A DNA stretch of 42,774 bases from an uncultured beta proteobacterium (GTDB lineage Bacteria > Pseudomonadota > Gammaproteobacteria > Burkholderiales > Burkholderiaceae_C), in contig CAIRBF010000100.1 of assembly GCA_903876715.1 (NCBI GenBank), positions 1 through 42,774 on the forward strand. Direction: 5' to 3'. Both the position numbers and the translations under genes were made by a program. Below the pieces are notes generated by a model that was not told the origin of the DNA, did not search any database, and saw only the letters and a list, made by a program, of their open reading frames with translations. Below, piece after piece: positions 25,859 to 34,876 of the stretch (position 1 is the stretch's first letter; every line of letters starts with the position of its first letter).

Positions 25859-26469
25859 CAGGCGATTCCGAGCTTGAGGCCGAAGCCGACGAGCCAGACC
25901 CCGGCCAGCCGCTCCAACCACCGGGCCAGACGGCGGTGCGCCTTCACCTGCACCGTGACCGCGTCGGCCAGCAGGCACAGGCCGAGGGCATAGACCGCGC
26001 TGAGGACGGCGATCGTCAGCGCCATCACACCGAAGGTCAGCAGGCCCTGGTGGCGCAACGGGTCGATGAACAGCGGGAAGAAGGCCATGTAGAACACGAT
26101 GGCCTTGGGATTGAGCAGCGTGATGAAAAAGGCCTGGCGTGCATAGTGGCGCGGCTCGATGCGTATGGGCAAGGCCGCGCCCTCCTTCGCGAACACCAGT
26201 CGCAGGCCAATCCAGACCAGGTAGGCGGCGCCGGCGAACTGGATCGCGCGGAACCACGCCGGGTGAGCCGCCAGGACGGCTGCCACGCCCGCCACGGCCA
26301 GCCACAGCAGCACCTGGTCGCCCACGATGACCCCGGCAGTGGCCGCAGCGCCACCGCGCAGCCCACCCTTGGCAGTCGAGGTCAGCAGGGTGAAGGTGCC
26401 CGGGCCGGGCAGCGCCAGGAAAAGAAGAATGGCGGCGCAGAAGGCGCCGTAGTCGGTGATGCCGAGCAC
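25858..26469 (-). CDS. LysE/RhtB-family amino acid exporter
   Basis: A 203-residue inner-membrane exporter of about six helices. The motif LALPGPGTFTLLTSTAKGGLRGGA near residue 18 and FFITLLNPKAIVFYMAFFPLFID in the middle are typical of the LysE/RhtB superfamily, which exports amino acids or homoserine lactones. It starts with GTG at 26469, without a strong ribosome site. It directly precedes parA and likely shares its transcript. Substrate unknown. Confidence 0.9.
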   Translation of the reverse strand: MLGITDYGAFCAAILLFLALPGPGTFTLLTSTAKGGLRGGAAATAGVIVGDQVLLWLAVAGVAAVLAAHPAWFRAIQFAGAAYLVWIGLRLVFAKEGAALPIRIEPRHYARQAFFITLLNPKAIVFYMAFFPLFIDPLRHQGLLTFGVMALTIAVLSAVYALGLCLLADAVTVQVKAHRRLARWLERLAGVWLVGFGLKLGIA

Positions 26470-26592
26470 CTGAGGAGTCTCTTCTGTGGATCAAGAACGG
26501 GGCATGCCCGTGTCGTATTCGAAGCGGTTGGCGGGGCATCGGGGCCCGTGACACTGGACTCGCCCGGGCCGCCAGACACCATCACATCGCCT

Positions 26593-27252
26593 TCATCGGG
26601 GGCCGGCCGTATGCGGATGGGACTGCCATTGGGACAGACCGCCGAACCCCTGTCGGGCCAGTGCAGAGCGTATCGCAGATTCGTCGGCGGCCACGAGTTC
26701 GGGCTTGCGCGCCAGCACCCACAGGTACTCGCGCGTAGGCTCGCTGATGACGGCGTAACGGCCGTCGTCAGCGAGTTGGATCACCCAGTAGCGGCCCCAG
26801 CCCACTGGCAGCCAGCGCAGCCAGCCCGGCAGGAAGCTTACCTGCAGCTGAGCCGGGGCCAGCCGAGTGCCCGTCAGCGTGCCCACCGGGCGCGCTTGCC
26901 CCAGGGCTTCGTCCATGTTGCCATCGGCCTTGCGGCAGCGGTTGAGCACCTCGATGCTGCCGTCGGGCAGTTGCCGGTAGGTGGCGCTGGTGTCGCTGAC
27001 GCACTGCTTCTGGAAACGGTTGGGAAACCAAGCGACCTGGTACCAAGTGCCCATATAGGGCGAAACCTCCAGCGCAGGCAGGGCCTGAAGCGGCACGGGG
27101 TTGGGCGCTTCGGGCGCACTCACGGCAACGGGCGGGCTCGCCAAGGCGTGCAGTGCCGCCGTCACCGTGGCACCGCCAATGAGAGCCGCAGCCAGGAGGC
27201 CAGGTCTGACGATCCTGCAGAAAACGCGACGTGCTTGGAGGATCATGTTCAT
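26593..27252 (-). CDS. Blc-like bacterial lipocalin
   Basis: An exported lipocalin of 219 residues. A hydrophobic leader at about 14-38 (VRPGLLAAALIGGATVTAAL) is followed by a Pro/Ala linker, then the lipocalin signature MGTWYQVAWFPNRFQKQCVSD and the later motif GRYWVIQLADDGRYAVISEPTREYLWVLAR. No clear lipobox cysteine is present at the leader end, so it may be periplasmic or signal-anchored rather than a lipoprotein as in E. coli Blc. The ATG overlaps the rsmG stop (ATGA). Confidence 0.88.
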   Translation of the reverse strand: MNMILQARRVFCRIVRPGLLAAALIGGATVTAALHALASPPVAVSAPEAPNPVPLQALPALEVSPYMGTWYQVAWFPNRFQKQCVSDTSATYRQLPDGSIEVLNRCRKADGNMDEALGQARPVGTLTGTRLAPAQLQVSFLPGWLRWLPVGWGRYWVIQLADDGRYAVISEPTREYLWVLARKPELVAADESAIRSALARQGFGGLSQWQSHPHTAGPR

Positions 27253-27944
27253 GCCTCGGTCCTCCTCAGCCAGATCAGGCAGCGCTCGGCATCGAGACCG
27301 GGTACGGCAAGACGTTCCACGTGAAACACGCGCACGTCGGACGGCAACGCCGCCATCTCGTCATCGGGAACTCGACCCTTCATCGCCAGCCAGCAGCCGG
27401 CGCTCGAGACGAGATCGCGTGTCAGCACCACGAAGTCGGACAAGGAAGCGAAGGCGCGGGAGGTGACGACGTCGTACGGTTCGGATGTCGGAAGGTTCTC
27501 GACGCGGGCATGCACGGCGTGGAGATTCTGAAGCCCCAGCTCGACACCCACCTGGCGAATGAAGCCCGCCTTCTTGGCCACCGCATCGACACAGGTGAGG
27601 GTCCAGCGCGCCTCAGCAACCGCCCACACGACACCCGGCAGCCCGGCGCCGCTGCCCACGTCCAGGATGCGCGACGTCCCGCCTGGTACGGAACCCGACC
27701 CCGTGCTCCGCACCGAGGCGGCGAGCTGATGGTGCAAGGCCGGGATCACAGCCAGGCTGTCGAGCACGTGCTGCACGACCATCTGCGCCGGCTCGCGCAC
27801 GGCCGTCAGGTTGTAGACCCGGTTCCAGCGGTCGATCAGAGCCACGTAGTCGAGAAGACGGGTCACCGCCTGCGGCCCGAGGGACATGCCCAGGGCTGCG
27901 AGGCCGCGCTCGAGCACCGGGGTCAGCGGATGGGGGGTGTTCAT
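27249..27944 (-). CDS. rsmG: 16S rRNA (guanine-527-N7)-methyltransferase RsmG
   Basis: SAM-dependent enzyme that methylates G527 of 16S rRNA (GidB). The 231-residue product shows WNRVYNLTAVREPAQMVVQHVLDSL, the SAM-binding ILDVGSGAGLPGVVWA and VTSRAFASLSDFV. An insert near 75-90 (SVRSTGSGSVPGGTS) is slightly longer than usual. A parS site is embedded near its 3' end, coding FHVE. It normally follows mnmG directly; here 904 bases of repeat-filled DNA separate them. Confidence 0.96.
   Translation of the reverse strand: MNTPHPLTPVLERGLAALGMSLGPQAVTRLLDYVALIDRWNRVYNLTAVREPAQMVVQHVLDSLAVIPALHHQLAASVRSTGSGSVPGGTSRILDVGSGAGLPGVVWAVAEARWTLTCVDAVAKKAGFIRQVGVELGLQNLHAVHARVENLPTSEPYDVVTSRAFASLSDFVVLTRDLVSSAGCWLAMKGRVPDDEMAALPSDVRVFHVERLAVPGLDAERCLIWLRRTEA
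27313..27328. promoter_or_regulatory. parS centromere site 1 (inside rsmG)
   Basis: CGTTCCACGTGAAACA differs from the consensus TGTTTCACGTGAAACA at two positions and keeps the CACGTG core. ParB binding is inferred from sequence and from the nearby parAB genes. Confidence 0.85.
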
Positions 27945-27963
27945 CGCGGAAACGTCATGTGGG

Positions 27964-28037
27964 CTCCGAGGGCCGGGCTGCGCTCAGCCCGGCCCCCGCG
28001 GGAGCCAAGAAAACCTGGGGCGGCCCGGCGTTTTCTG
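27964..28037. repeat. Dispersed GC-rich hairpin element, copy B
   Basis: First module: GGGCCGGGCTGCGCTCAGCCCGG region with outer GGCTCC/GGGAGCC pairing. Second module: AGAAAAC (28008-28014) and GTTTTCT (28030-28036) around CTGGGGCGGCCCGGC. It starts about 20 bases before the rsmG start codon, so it is probably transcribed as part of the rsmG leader. Confidence 0.7.
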
Positions 28038-28104
28038 TTGAGCCTCCCATGCCCCGAGTCGGCGCGCGGCGTTCGCAGAAAAACCGTTCGGGTCGAAGCT
28101 GAAA

Positions 28105-28163
28105 CCGTTCGAGCTGAACTTGTGGAAGCCCGCGCTGGCGCTTCGACAAGCTCAGCGCGAAGG
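28105..28163. repeat. Inverted repeat built on CTTCGACAAGCTCAGCGCGAA
   Basis: The arm at 28105-28129 (CCGTTCGAGCTGAACTTGTG...) is the near reverse complement of 28140-28163 (GCTTCGACAAGCTCAGCGCG...), with about four mismatches and a 10-base loop. This word is a common dispersed extragenic repeat in Burkholderiales genomes, from general knowledge. Confidence 0.75.
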
Positions 28164-28270
28164 GAGGTGTGTGCACGCGGGACCGATTGTTTCTTGAGAG
28201 CCTCACACCCCCCGCACGCGGGGCAAGGCGCTCACGAAAGAACAAGGACTTGGCACTTCTGTTTCTTGAG

Positions 28271-28351
28271 CGCATCCCCAAGGGCCGAACGTCGCCCGTC
28301 ACGCCCCCCCGCAGGAGCGCAAGAAAACCTGGAGCGGCCCGGCGTTTTCTT
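28271..28351. repeat. Dispersed GC-rich hairpin element, copy C
   Basis: First module CCCCAAGGGCCGAACGTCGC then CGTCACGCCCCC. Second module is a perfect 8-bp inverted pair, AAGAAAAC (28321-28328) and GTTTTCTT (28344-28351), around CTGGAGCGGCCCGGC. This is the clearest second-module copy. Further TTTCTTGAG fragments at 28190 and 28262 suggest decayed neighbours. Confidence 0.75.
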
Positions 28352-28685
28352 GAGAGATCTCGCATATCCATGGGCCCATCAGAACACGAAGCGCGGCCGG
28401 TTGGTTGACCAGGGACGCCCGCCATTGCAAGAACATGCCGGCGTGCGGAACGGCCTCCCGAGTCGCCACCCGCGCGCAAGCAGGGCTGACTGGGGCGCCT
28501 GGCCATGCGAACTTACCGTATCCACCCTCGCCCACCCCGTCCCACCCCAGCCGGGGGACTTTCCAGCGCTCGACTTCTGCGGCCAGCGTCCGGCTCCGGA
28601 CTCGCGGGACACCTGGATTCGGGGACGGGCCGAAGGATCCGATCCATCAGCCTCCCCACGTGAAAGGGGCCGACGCGCAGTTCTG

Positions 28686-28821
28686 AGCCCAGATCCGGCA
28701 GTCGACCGCTGTCTTCCTCGAGCAAATGCTTGATGACGCGGAGGATTCGTGCCCCGACCGACTTCATCACCAGGGTGAAGACGCCGCACACCCGAGCGGG
28801 CCCAACTGCCGGATCCAGGCT
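28686..28821. repeat. MITE-like element, copy 2
   Basis: Ends AGCCCAGATCCGGCAGTCG (28686-28704) and CAACTGCCGGATCCAGGCT (28803-28821) are inverted repeats with three mismatches. The 136-base unit matches copy 1 but lacks a 15-base stretch (TCGTCATCGGCAGCG) present near copy 1's right end. It lies 27 bases beyond the mnmG stop. Confidence 0.75.
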
Positions 28822-28848
28822 GAACGTGCCCGGCCCGCGACACAGGCA

Positions 28849-30825
28849 TCACGCCACCCGTTGAGCACGGGCAGGCGTCCGGCCCTTCTTCAGATGCACG
28901 AGCAACAGCGATACCGCCGCTGGCGTCACCCCCGGCACGCGCGAGGCCTGGCCCAGCGTCTGCGGGCGATGCGTGCTGAGCTTCTGTCGGACCTCGAAGG
29001 ACAGCGCCTTCACTGCGTGGTAGTCCAGGTCCTCGGGCAGGCGCAGGTGCTCGTAGGCGGCGGCGCGGGCCACCTCCTCCAGCTGCTTGTCGATGTAGCC
29101 GGCGTACCGCGTCGCGATCTCGACCTGCTCGATCACGGCATTGGCCAGCTCCGCCCCCAGCTCGGTGGCCAGTGTTCCACGTGAAACAGCAGCCTCTGGC
29201 CTCGCCAGTGCCGCCACCTCGGCGACGATGTCATAGCCCACGCCAGGGCGGCGCAGCAGGTCCCGCAGGCTGTGCTCGTGCTCGAGCGCCTTGCCCAACA
29301 GCCGCTCGGCCTCAGCGGCCGGCAGCACGCCGGGGTGCACCCAGACCGATTTCAGGCGTTCGGTTTCACGTGAAACAGCGTCGCGCTTGCGACTGAAGGC
29401 GTCCCAGCGCACGTCGTCGACCAGACCGAGCTGGCGCCCCGCTTCGGTCAGGCGCATGTCGGCGTTGTCCTCGCGCAGTTGCAGCCGGAACTCGGCGCGG
29501 CTCGTGAACATGCGGTAGGGCTCGGTCACCCCGCGCGTGATCAGGTCGTCCACCAGCACGCCCAGATAAGCCTCGTCACGCCGCGGCACCCAGGCCTCGC
29601 GCCCCTGCACCTGCAGCGCCGCGTTCACACCGGCGTGCAGGCCCTGGGCCGCCGCCTCCTCGTAGCCCGTCGTACCGTTGATCTGCCCGGCGAAGAACAG
29701 GCCGCCGATGGCCCGGGTCTCGAAGGACGCGTGCAGCGCGCGCGGGTCGAAGTAGTCGTACTCGATGGCATAGCCTGGGCGAAGGATGTGCGCCTGTTCC
29801 AGGCCGACGATCGAGTGCACTGCAGCGGTCTGCACATCGAAGGGCAGCGAAGTGGAGATGCCGTTCGGGTAGAACTCGTGCGTCGTCAGCCCCTCGGGCT
29901 CGAGGAAGATCTGATGGCTGTCCTTGTCGGCAAAGCGGTTGACCTTGTCCTCGATGCTCGGGCAGTAGCGCGGGCCGACCCCGCCGATGATGCCGGTGAA
30001 CATTGGACTGCGATCAAAGCCGCTGCGGATGATCTCGTGCGTGCGCTCGTTGGTGTGGGTGATCCAGCACGGCAGCTGGCGCGGGTGCTGGCTCGCGTGG
30101 CCGAGGAAGCTGAACACCGGCATGGGGGTGGTGGGCGGGCTGCCGTCCGGCCCGGGCATGCCATCGCCCGGCTGCTCGATCAGACGCGCGAAATCAATGC
30201 TGCGGCCGTCGATACGCGGCGGCGTGCCCGTCTTGAGACGGCCCTGCGGGAGCTTCAGCTCCTTCAGGCGCGCGGACAGCGTGACCGCCGGCGGGTCGCC
30301 AGCACGGCCGGCAGCGTGGCTCTGCAGGCCGATGTGGACGCGGCCGTCGAGGAAGGTGCCGGCCGTGAGCACCACGGCCCGCGCTGCGAAGCGCAGGCCC
30401 GACTGCGTCACGGCGCCGGTGACGCGTCCGCGCTCGACTGTCAGGTCGTCCACCGCCGACTGGAACAGCCACAGATTGGGCTGGTTCTCCAGCCGCCGGC
30501 GGATCGCAGCCTTGTAGAGCACACGATCGGCCTGGGCGCGCGTGGCGCGCACGGCCGGCCCCTTGGAGCCGTTGAGGATGCGGAACTGGATGCCTGCCTC
30601 GTCGGTGGCGGCGGCCATCGCGCCACCGAGCGCGTCCACCTCCTTGACGAGGTGCCCCTTGCCGATACCACCGATCGACGGGTTGCAGCTCATCTGACCC
30701 AGCGTCTCGATGTTGTGCGACAGCAGCAGGGTCGCGCAACCCATGCGCGCCGCGGCGAGCGCAGCCTCGGTTCCGGCGTGGCCGCCGCCGACGACGATGA
30801 CGTCGAATGACCTGGAGAACTGCAC
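28849..30825 (-). CDS. mnmG: tRNA uridine 5-carboxymethylaminomethyl modification enzyme MnmG (GidA)
   Basis: FAD enzyme that with MnmE installs the cmnm5 group on U34 of several tRNAs. The 658-residue protein starts at GTG 30825 ([25 protein letters not shown] motif GGGHAG at 13-18). It carries [23 protein letters not shown] and the C-terminal [16 protein letters not shown]. Two parS sites lie in its 3' part. A position next to parAB and rsmG is usual close to oriC. Confidence 0.97.
   Translation of the reverse strand: MQFSRSFDVIVVGGGHAGTEAALAAARMGCATLLLSHNIETLGQMSCNPSIGGIGKGHLVKEVDALGGAMAAATDEAGIQFRILNGSKGPAVRATRAQADRVLYKAAIRRRLENQPNLWLFQSAVDDLTVERGRVTGAVTQSGLRFAARAVVLTAGTFLDGRVHIGLQSHAAGRAGDPPAVTLSARLKELKLPQGRLKTGTPPRIDGRSIDFARLIEQPGDGMPGPDGSPPTTPMPVFSFLGHASQHPRQLPCWITHTNERTHEIIRSGFDRSPMFTGIIGGVGPRYCPSIEDKVNRFADKDSHQIFLEPEGLTTHEFYPNGISTSLPFDVQTAAVHSIVGLEQAHILRPGYAIEYDYFDPRALHASFETRAIGGLFFAGQINGTTGYEEAAAQGLHAGVNAALQVQGREAWVPRRDEAYLGVLVDDLITRGVTEPYRMFTSRAEFRLQLREDNADMRLTEAGRQLGLVDDVRWDAFSRKRDAVSRETERLKSVWVHPGVLPAAEAERLLGKALEHEHSLRDLLRRPGVGYDIVAEVAALARPEAAVSRGTLATELGAELANAVIEQVEIATRYAGYIDKQLEEVARAAAYEHLRLPEDLDYHAVKALSFEVRQKLSTHRPQTLGQASRVPGVTPAAVSLLLVHLKKGRTPARAQRVA
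29173..29188. promoter_or_regulatory. parS centromere site 2 (inside mnmG)
   Basis: TGTTCCACGTGAAACA has one difference from the consensus TGTTTCACGTGAAACA. It is the best of the three sites by consensus. Confidence 0.92.
29362..29377. promoter_or_regulatory. parS centromere site 3 (inside mnmG)
   Basis: GGTTTCACGTGAAACA has one mismatch to consensus and a perfect inner 14-bp palindrome GTTTCACGTGAAAC. It lies 189 bases from site 2. Confidence 0.92.
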
Positions 30826-30956
30826 CTCGAACTCCCACTCGGGCGAATACCCGATTGAAACTCTCGATTTTAGGCACCCACTCCCGCGCCTGCCCGCCAG
30901 ACGCTGAATCGGCGAGGCTGCCGCTACGCCATCCCTGGGCGGAGTTCCCGCAAGCG

Positions 30957-30973
30957 GGCGCCCTCAGGGCGCC
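30957..30973. other. Small GC hairpin in the mnmG/tautomerase divergent region
   Basis: GGCGCCC-TCA-GGGCGCC gives 7-bp arms. It lies between the mnmG start (30825) and the tautomerase start (31042). Purpose unknown. Confidence 0.5.
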
Positions 30974-31041
30974 GCCCCGGGCGTGGGTGCGCCCCATACG
31001 CGAGCGTACGGGCGCGCCGCATTGCGCGCTATGCTGCGCCC

Positions 31042-31431
31042 ATGCCGATGACCCGCATCGAAGTGCGCCGCCACCGCCCGCCCGAACAGGTGCAGGCGCT
31101 GATCGAAGCCGTTTACCAGGCCCAGCACGAGGCCTTGAAGCTGCCCGAGGGCGACCGCCAGATCCGCTACGTCGAGCACCGGCCCGAACACTTCGCCGTG
31201 CCGCCGGGCAAGAGCGAGGACTACACGTACGTCGAGATCCTGCTGTTCCCAGGTCGCTCGCTCGAAGCCAAGCGACGTCTGTACCGCGGCATCGTCGAGC
31301 GCTTCGGCCGAATCGGCATCGCCCCGGCGGACGTCTTCATCGTCGTGCAGGAGCCGCCGCTGGAGAACTGGGCCATCCGCGGCGGTGTCCCGGCCTGCGA
31401 AGTAGACCTGGGCTTCTCGCTGGACGTGTGA
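31042..31431 (+). CDS. Tautomerase-superfamily protein
   Basis: A 129-residue protein of the tautomerase/MIF superfamily, two-domain type. After removal of Met1 it would expose Pro ([10 protein letters not shown]), the general base of this superfamily. [28 protein letters not shown] and [21 protein letters not shown] are typical of the second half. The substrate is unknown. A minor ATG at position 3 of the protein is in frame, but the first keeps Pro2. Followed 65 bases later by the YkgJ-type gene. Confidence 0.87.
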   Translation: MPMTRIEVRRHRPPEQVQALIEAVYQAQHEALKLPEGDRQIRYVEHRPEHFAVPPGKSEDYTYVEILLFPGRSLEAKRRLYRGIVERFGRIGIAPADVFIVVQEPPLENWAIRGGVPACEVDLGFSLDV

Positions 31432-31496
31432 CCGGGGTCGCCCTCCATAGCACCGCGCCCTCACGCCAAGACAGCGTCCAGTCTTGCCCAGCCCCG

Positions 31497-31778
31497 ATGA
31501 ACTGCCGACCCCGCTGCGGCGCCTGCTGCATCGCGCCCTCGATCACAACGGCGATCCCGGGCATGCCGCAGGGCAAGCCGGCGGGCGTGCCCTGCGTGCA
31601 GCTCGACGAGGACCTGCGCTGTCGCCTGTTCGGGCTGCCTCAGCGCCCGGCCGTGTGCGCCAGCCTCGAGCCCGCCACCGAGATGTGCGGCAGCACGCGT
31701 GAACAAGCCTTGCACTGGCTGACCACACTCGAGCGCGCGACCACACCCGGGCAGCCGGCCGTCCAAGCCGGCGCGTGA
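31497..31778 (+). CDS. YkgJ-family cysteine-cluster protein
   Basis: A 93-residue protein of the YkgJ/CxxxCxxC family, thought to bind zinc or an iron-sulfur cluster. Cysteines at 3, 7, 10, 11, 33, 42, 54 and 64 give the typical CxxxCxxCC start, followed by [14 protein letters not shown] and RPAVCASL. The ATG at 31497 is chosen because the Cys motif follows at once. Function unknown. Confidence 0.88.
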   Translation: MNCRPRCGACCIAPSITTAIPGMPQGKPAGVPCVQLDEDLRCRLFGLPQRPAVCASLEPATEMCGSTREQALHWLTTLERATTPGQPAVQAGA

Positions 31779-31900
31779 GGGCTGGAAAAGCTGCGCCCCC
31801 GCGGCAACAATCCCCGGCGGCGGCGTATGAAGAACCCGATGGCACGCACCGTGCTTGCTCGCTGGGCCGGCGACTTGCCGCACCATCTTGGAGAATCCTG

Positions 31901-32686
31901 ATGCAAAGACGCACTACCTTGGTGCTGACCTTGTCTCTGTTGGCGCTGTGCGCATCGAAGGTGCAGGCGCAAGCCGCGCTCGACGAGGTGCTGGCCCGCA
32001 AGACCATCGTCATCGCCATCCCGACCGACTTTCCTCCCTATGGCTTCGTCGGTACCAACCTGCAGCCTCAGGGCCTTGACATCGACATGGCCAACTACAT
32101 CGGCGCGAAGCTCGGCGTCAAGGTCGAGCTGCTGCCGGTGACCAGTGCCAACCGCATCCCCTACCTTCAGACCAAGAAGGCCCACCTGGTGATCTCGACA
32201 CTCGGCAAGAACCCCGAGCGGGAGAAGGTGATCGACTTCACAGCCGCCTATTCGCCCTTCTTCCAGGCCGTCTTTGCCGCGAAGTCGCTGCAGATCAAGA
32301 GCTTTGCCGACCTGGCCGGCAAGACGGTGGCGGTCACGCGTGGCGCGATCGAGGACATGGAGATCACCAAGCTCGCCCCGGCCTCGGCGGACATCAAGCG
32401 CTTCGAAGACAACAACGTCACGGTGTCCGCCTTCGTCTCGGGTCAGGTGCAGGCCCTCGCCACCGGCGTCTCGGTGGCCGGCAACATGATGCAGCGCAAC
32501 CCGCAGCTCAACACGGAATACAAGCTGCTGATCAAGGACTCGCCCAACTTCATCGGCGTGGCCAAGGGCGAGGACAAGCTGCGCACGCGCGTCAACGAAA
32601 TCATCGCTGCCGCCAAGACCTCGGGCGACATCGACAAGATGGCGCAGAAGTGGCTGGGCCGACCGGCTGGCGCCCTGCCGAACTGA
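31901..32686 (+). CDS. Polar amino acid ABC transporter, periplasmic substrate-binding protein
   Basis: Periplasmic receptor of family 3 (HisJ/GlnH-like), 261 residues. The signal peptide covers about 1-24 (QRRTTLVLTLSLLALCASKVQA). The ligand-binding lobes show IAIPTDFPPYGFVGTNLQPQGLDIDMA, ANRIPYLQTKKAHLVISTL with the usual substrate-gripping arginine, and FVSGQVQALATGV. GGAGAATCCTG precedes the ATG. First of four genes encoding the complete importer. Acidic or neutral amino acid is the likely ligand, unresolved. Confidence 0.93.
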   Translation: MQRRTTLVLTLSLLALCASKVQAQAALDEVLARKTIVIAIPTDFPPYGFVGTNLQPQGLDIDMANYIGAKLGVKVELLPVTSANRIPYLQTKKAHLVISTLGKNPEREKVIDFTAAYSPFFQAVFAAKSLQIKSFADLAGKTVAVTRGAIEDMEITKLAPASADIKRFEDNNVTVSAFVSGQVQALATGVSVAGNMMQRNPQLNTEYKLLIKDSPNFIGVAKGEDKLRTRVNEIIAAAKTSGDIDKMAQKWLGRPAGALPN

Positions 32687-32813
32687 TGCAGCCGGTGCAA
32701 GTCGACTGCCACCGTGCGGGCAGGTGCGTCGGCGCCATGCCGGTGAGTGACGGGCAGAGCGCGCGGCGGCGAGCAGCGTCTGGTCCCAAGGGTCGCGACG
32801 CGCAGGCTCCCCG

Positions 32814-33473
32814 GTGGTGAGCCTGGACTTTGCGGCCGTCCTGACGGACTGGCCCCTGCTGCTGCGCGGCGCCGCCATCACGGTGGCACTGACCGTGGTC
32901 TCGGCGGTCGTCGGCGTGACCGTGGGCGTGCTGTGCGGATGGGCCCGTGCCTGGGGCCCGCGACTGCTGGCCACGGCCGTGGCGGTCTACGTGGAGCTGA
33001 TCCGCAACACGCCCTTCATCGTCCAGCTGTTCTTCATCTTCTTCGGGCTGCCGAGCCTGGGCGTACGCCTGTCGCCCGAGGCGGCCTCGGTGCTGGCGAT
33101 GGTGATCAATCTGGGCGCCTATGCGGCGGAGATCGTCCGCGCGGGCATCGAGTCCACGCCACGCGGACAGGTCGAGGCCGGGCTGAGCCTGGCGTTGTCG
33201 CGGACCCAGGTCTTCACGCGTGTCGTGCTGCCACCGGCACTGGCACGTGTCTGGCCGGCACTGGTCAGCCAGATCATCATCGTCATGCTCGGCTCGGCGG
33301 TGTGCGGACAGATCGCAGCGCAGGAGCTGTCCTACTTCGCCAACCTGATCCAGAGTCGCAACTTCCGCGCCTTCGAGGCCTACATCGTGGCCACGCTGGT
33401 GTACCTGGCGCTGGCGGTGGCGCTGCGGCAGTTGCTGCGCTGGATCGGCGGGCGCTTCATCTTCGGGCGCTGA
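32814..33473 (+). CDS. Polar amino acid ABC transporter, permease 1
   Basis: Inner-membrane subunit of 219 residues, HisMQ family. Five helices are visible with the N-terminal ELIRNTPFIVQLFFIFFGLPSLG and the EAA loop AGIESTPRGQVEAGLSLALSR, which docks the ATPase. The start is one of two adjacent GTG codons (32814 or 32817); a poor ribosome site makes the choice uncertain. It begins 127 bases after the receptor gene, and 22 bases separate it from permease 2. Confidence 0.92.
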   Translation: MVSLDFAAVLTDWPLLLRGAAITVALTVVSAVVGVTVGVLCGWARAWGPRLLATAVAVYVELIRNTPFIVQLFFIFFGLPSLGVRLSPEAASVLAMVINLGAYAAEIVRAGIESTPRGQVEAGLSLALSRTQVFTRVVLPPALARVWPALVSQIIIVMLGSAVCGQIAAQELSYFANLIQSRNFRAFEAYIVATLVYLALAVALRQLLRWIGGRFIFGR

Positions 33474-33495
33474 GCGCAGGCAGGGCGGCAAGGCG

Positions 33496-34146
33496 ATGGT
33501 CGACTTCACCCTCTGGGACATCGTGCGCAACCTGCTGCTGGCCGCGCGCTGGACGGTCGTGCTGTCGCTCGTGGCCTTCGTGGGGGGCGGGCTGGTGGGC
33601 TTGCTGCTGTTGTCGGCGCGCATCGCGCGCTGGCCCGGCGCCGAACGCGGCGTGGCGCTGTACGTCGAACTGTTCCAGGGCACGCCACTGCTGATGCAGT
33701 TGTTCCTGGCCTACTTCGGCCTGGCGCTGCTGGGGCTGAACGTCTCCGCCTGGGCGGCAGCGGCGCTGGCACTGACGCTGTACACCAGCGCCTTCCTGGC
33801 CGAGATCTGGCGCGGCTGCGTCAATGCCGTCCCGCGCGGTCAGTGGGAGGCGGGCGCCAGCCTCGCGCTCAGCCTGTGGGAGCAGATGCGCCACGTCATC
33901 GGACCGCAGGCGCTGCGCATCGCCGTGCCGCCGACGGTGGGCTTCCTGGTCCAGGTCGTCAAGGGTACCGCGCTGGCCTCGGTGATCGGCTTCATCGAGC
34001 TCACCAAGGCCGGCACGATGATCACCAACGCCACCTTCCAGCCCTTCACGGTCTACGCCTGCGTGGCGCTGCTGTACTTCTGCCTGTGTTTCCCGATCTC
34101 GGCCTGGAGCCGGACGCTCGAACGAAAGCTGCGCCATGGACGCTGA
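33496..34146 (+). CDS. Polar amino acid ABC transporter, permease 2
   Basis: Second inner-membrane subunit, 216 residues, with LYVELFQGTPLLMQLFLAYFGLALLG and the EAA loop GCVNAVPRGQWEAGASLALSL. It pairs with permease 1 to form the channel. Its 3' end overlaps the ATPase gene by 11 bases, so translation is probably coupled. Confidence 0.93.
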   Translation: MVDFTLWDIVRNLLLAARWTVVLSLVAFVGGGLVGLLLLSARIARWPGAERGVALYVELFQGTPLLMQLFLAYFGLALLGLNVSAWAAAALALTLYTSAFLAEIWRGCVNAVPRGQWEAGASLALSLWEQMRHVIGPQALRIAVPPTVGFLVQVVKGTALASVIGFIELTKAGTMITNATFQPFTVYACVALLYFCLCFPISAWSRTLERKLRHGR

Positions 34147-34876
34147 CCCCATCATCGAGATCCGCGGCCTGCGCAAGCGCTTCGGCGACGTCGAGGTGCT
34201 CAAGGGCGTGGACCTGACCGTCGGGCGAGGGGAGGTCGTGGCGATCATCGGCCGCAGCGGCTCGGGCAAGAGCACGCTGCTGCGCTGCATCAACGGCCTG
34301 GAGGCCTTCCAGGATGGCCGTATCGACGTCGAGCACCAGACCGTCCGCCCCGACGATGCGGGGGCGATGCGTGCCCTGCGGCAGCGCGTGGGCATGGTGT
34401 TCCAGGGCTTCAACCTGTTCCCGCACCTGAGCGCCGGGCGCAACATCATGCTCGCACCCGGCCTCGTCAAGGGCCTGGCCCGGAACGAGGGCGAGCGCCG
34501 CGCGCGCTCGCTGCTTGCCCGTGTGGGCCTGGCGGAGAAGTTCGACGCCTACGCCGACCAGCTCTCGGGTGGCCAGCAGCAGCGCGTGGCCATTGCGCGC
34601 GCGCTGGCAATGGATCCCGCCGTGCTGTTGTGCGACGAGATCACCTCGGCGCTGGACCCCGAGCTCGTCGGCGAGGTGCTGAAGGTCGTGGCGACGCTCG
34701 CCCAGGACGGCATGACCCTGCTGATGGTGACACATGAGATGGCCTTCGCGCGCAAGGTCGCCAACCGCGTGGTCTTCATGCACGCCGGGCAGATCCACGA
34801 ATCCGGCCCGGCGCAGCAGGTGTTCGATGCACCCCGCAGCGGTGAATTGCGGCAGTTCCTGTCAGCGCTGGCCTGA
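34136..34876 (+). CDS. Polar amino acid ABC transporter, ATPase
   Basis: A 246-residue ATPase driving the importer. It has Walker [10 protein letters not shown] (39-47), Q-loop [11 protein letters not shown], signature LSGGQQQR (143-150), Walker [14 protein letters not shown] and the H-loop VTHEM. GlnQ/HisP-type. Last gene of the operon, with a hairpin element 10 bases after the stop that may help end transcription. Confidence 0.95.
   Translation: MDADPIIEIRGLRKRFGDVEVLKGVDLTVGRGEVVAIIGRSGSGKSTLLRCINGLEAFQDGRIDVEHQTVRPDDAGAMRALRQRVGMVFQGFNLFPHLSAGRNIMLAPGLVKGLARNEGERRARSLLARVGLAEKFDAYADQLSGGQQQRVAIARALAMDPAVLLCDEITSALDPELVGEVLKVVATLAQDGMTLLMVTHEMAFARKVANRVVFMHAGQIHESGPAQQVFDAPRSGELRQFLSALA

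Larger units (their letters stand above)
27945..28848. other. 904-base repeat-rich gap between mnmG and rsmG, no gene seen
   Basis: From left to right it holds hairpin element copy B, the CTTCGACAAGCTCAG inverted repeat, hairpin element copy C, a degenerate parS-like CCACGTGAAA at 28657-28666 and MITE-like copy 2. Long frames across it are artefacts of GC content. The rsmG promoter must lie here or upstream in mnmG. Confidence 0.7.

Noticed and set aside
28657..28666. CCACGTGAAA as a fourth parS
   Set aside because: Only the 10-base core matches; both flanks are off-consensus (CCCC and GGGG), so ParB binding is doubtful.
27231..28733. A 500-codon plus-strand frame across rsmG and the repeat gap
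   Set aside because: Antisense to rsmG and built from repeat DNA; its RAELVEARAGASTSSAR words are translations of the CTTCGACAAGCTCAG repeat.
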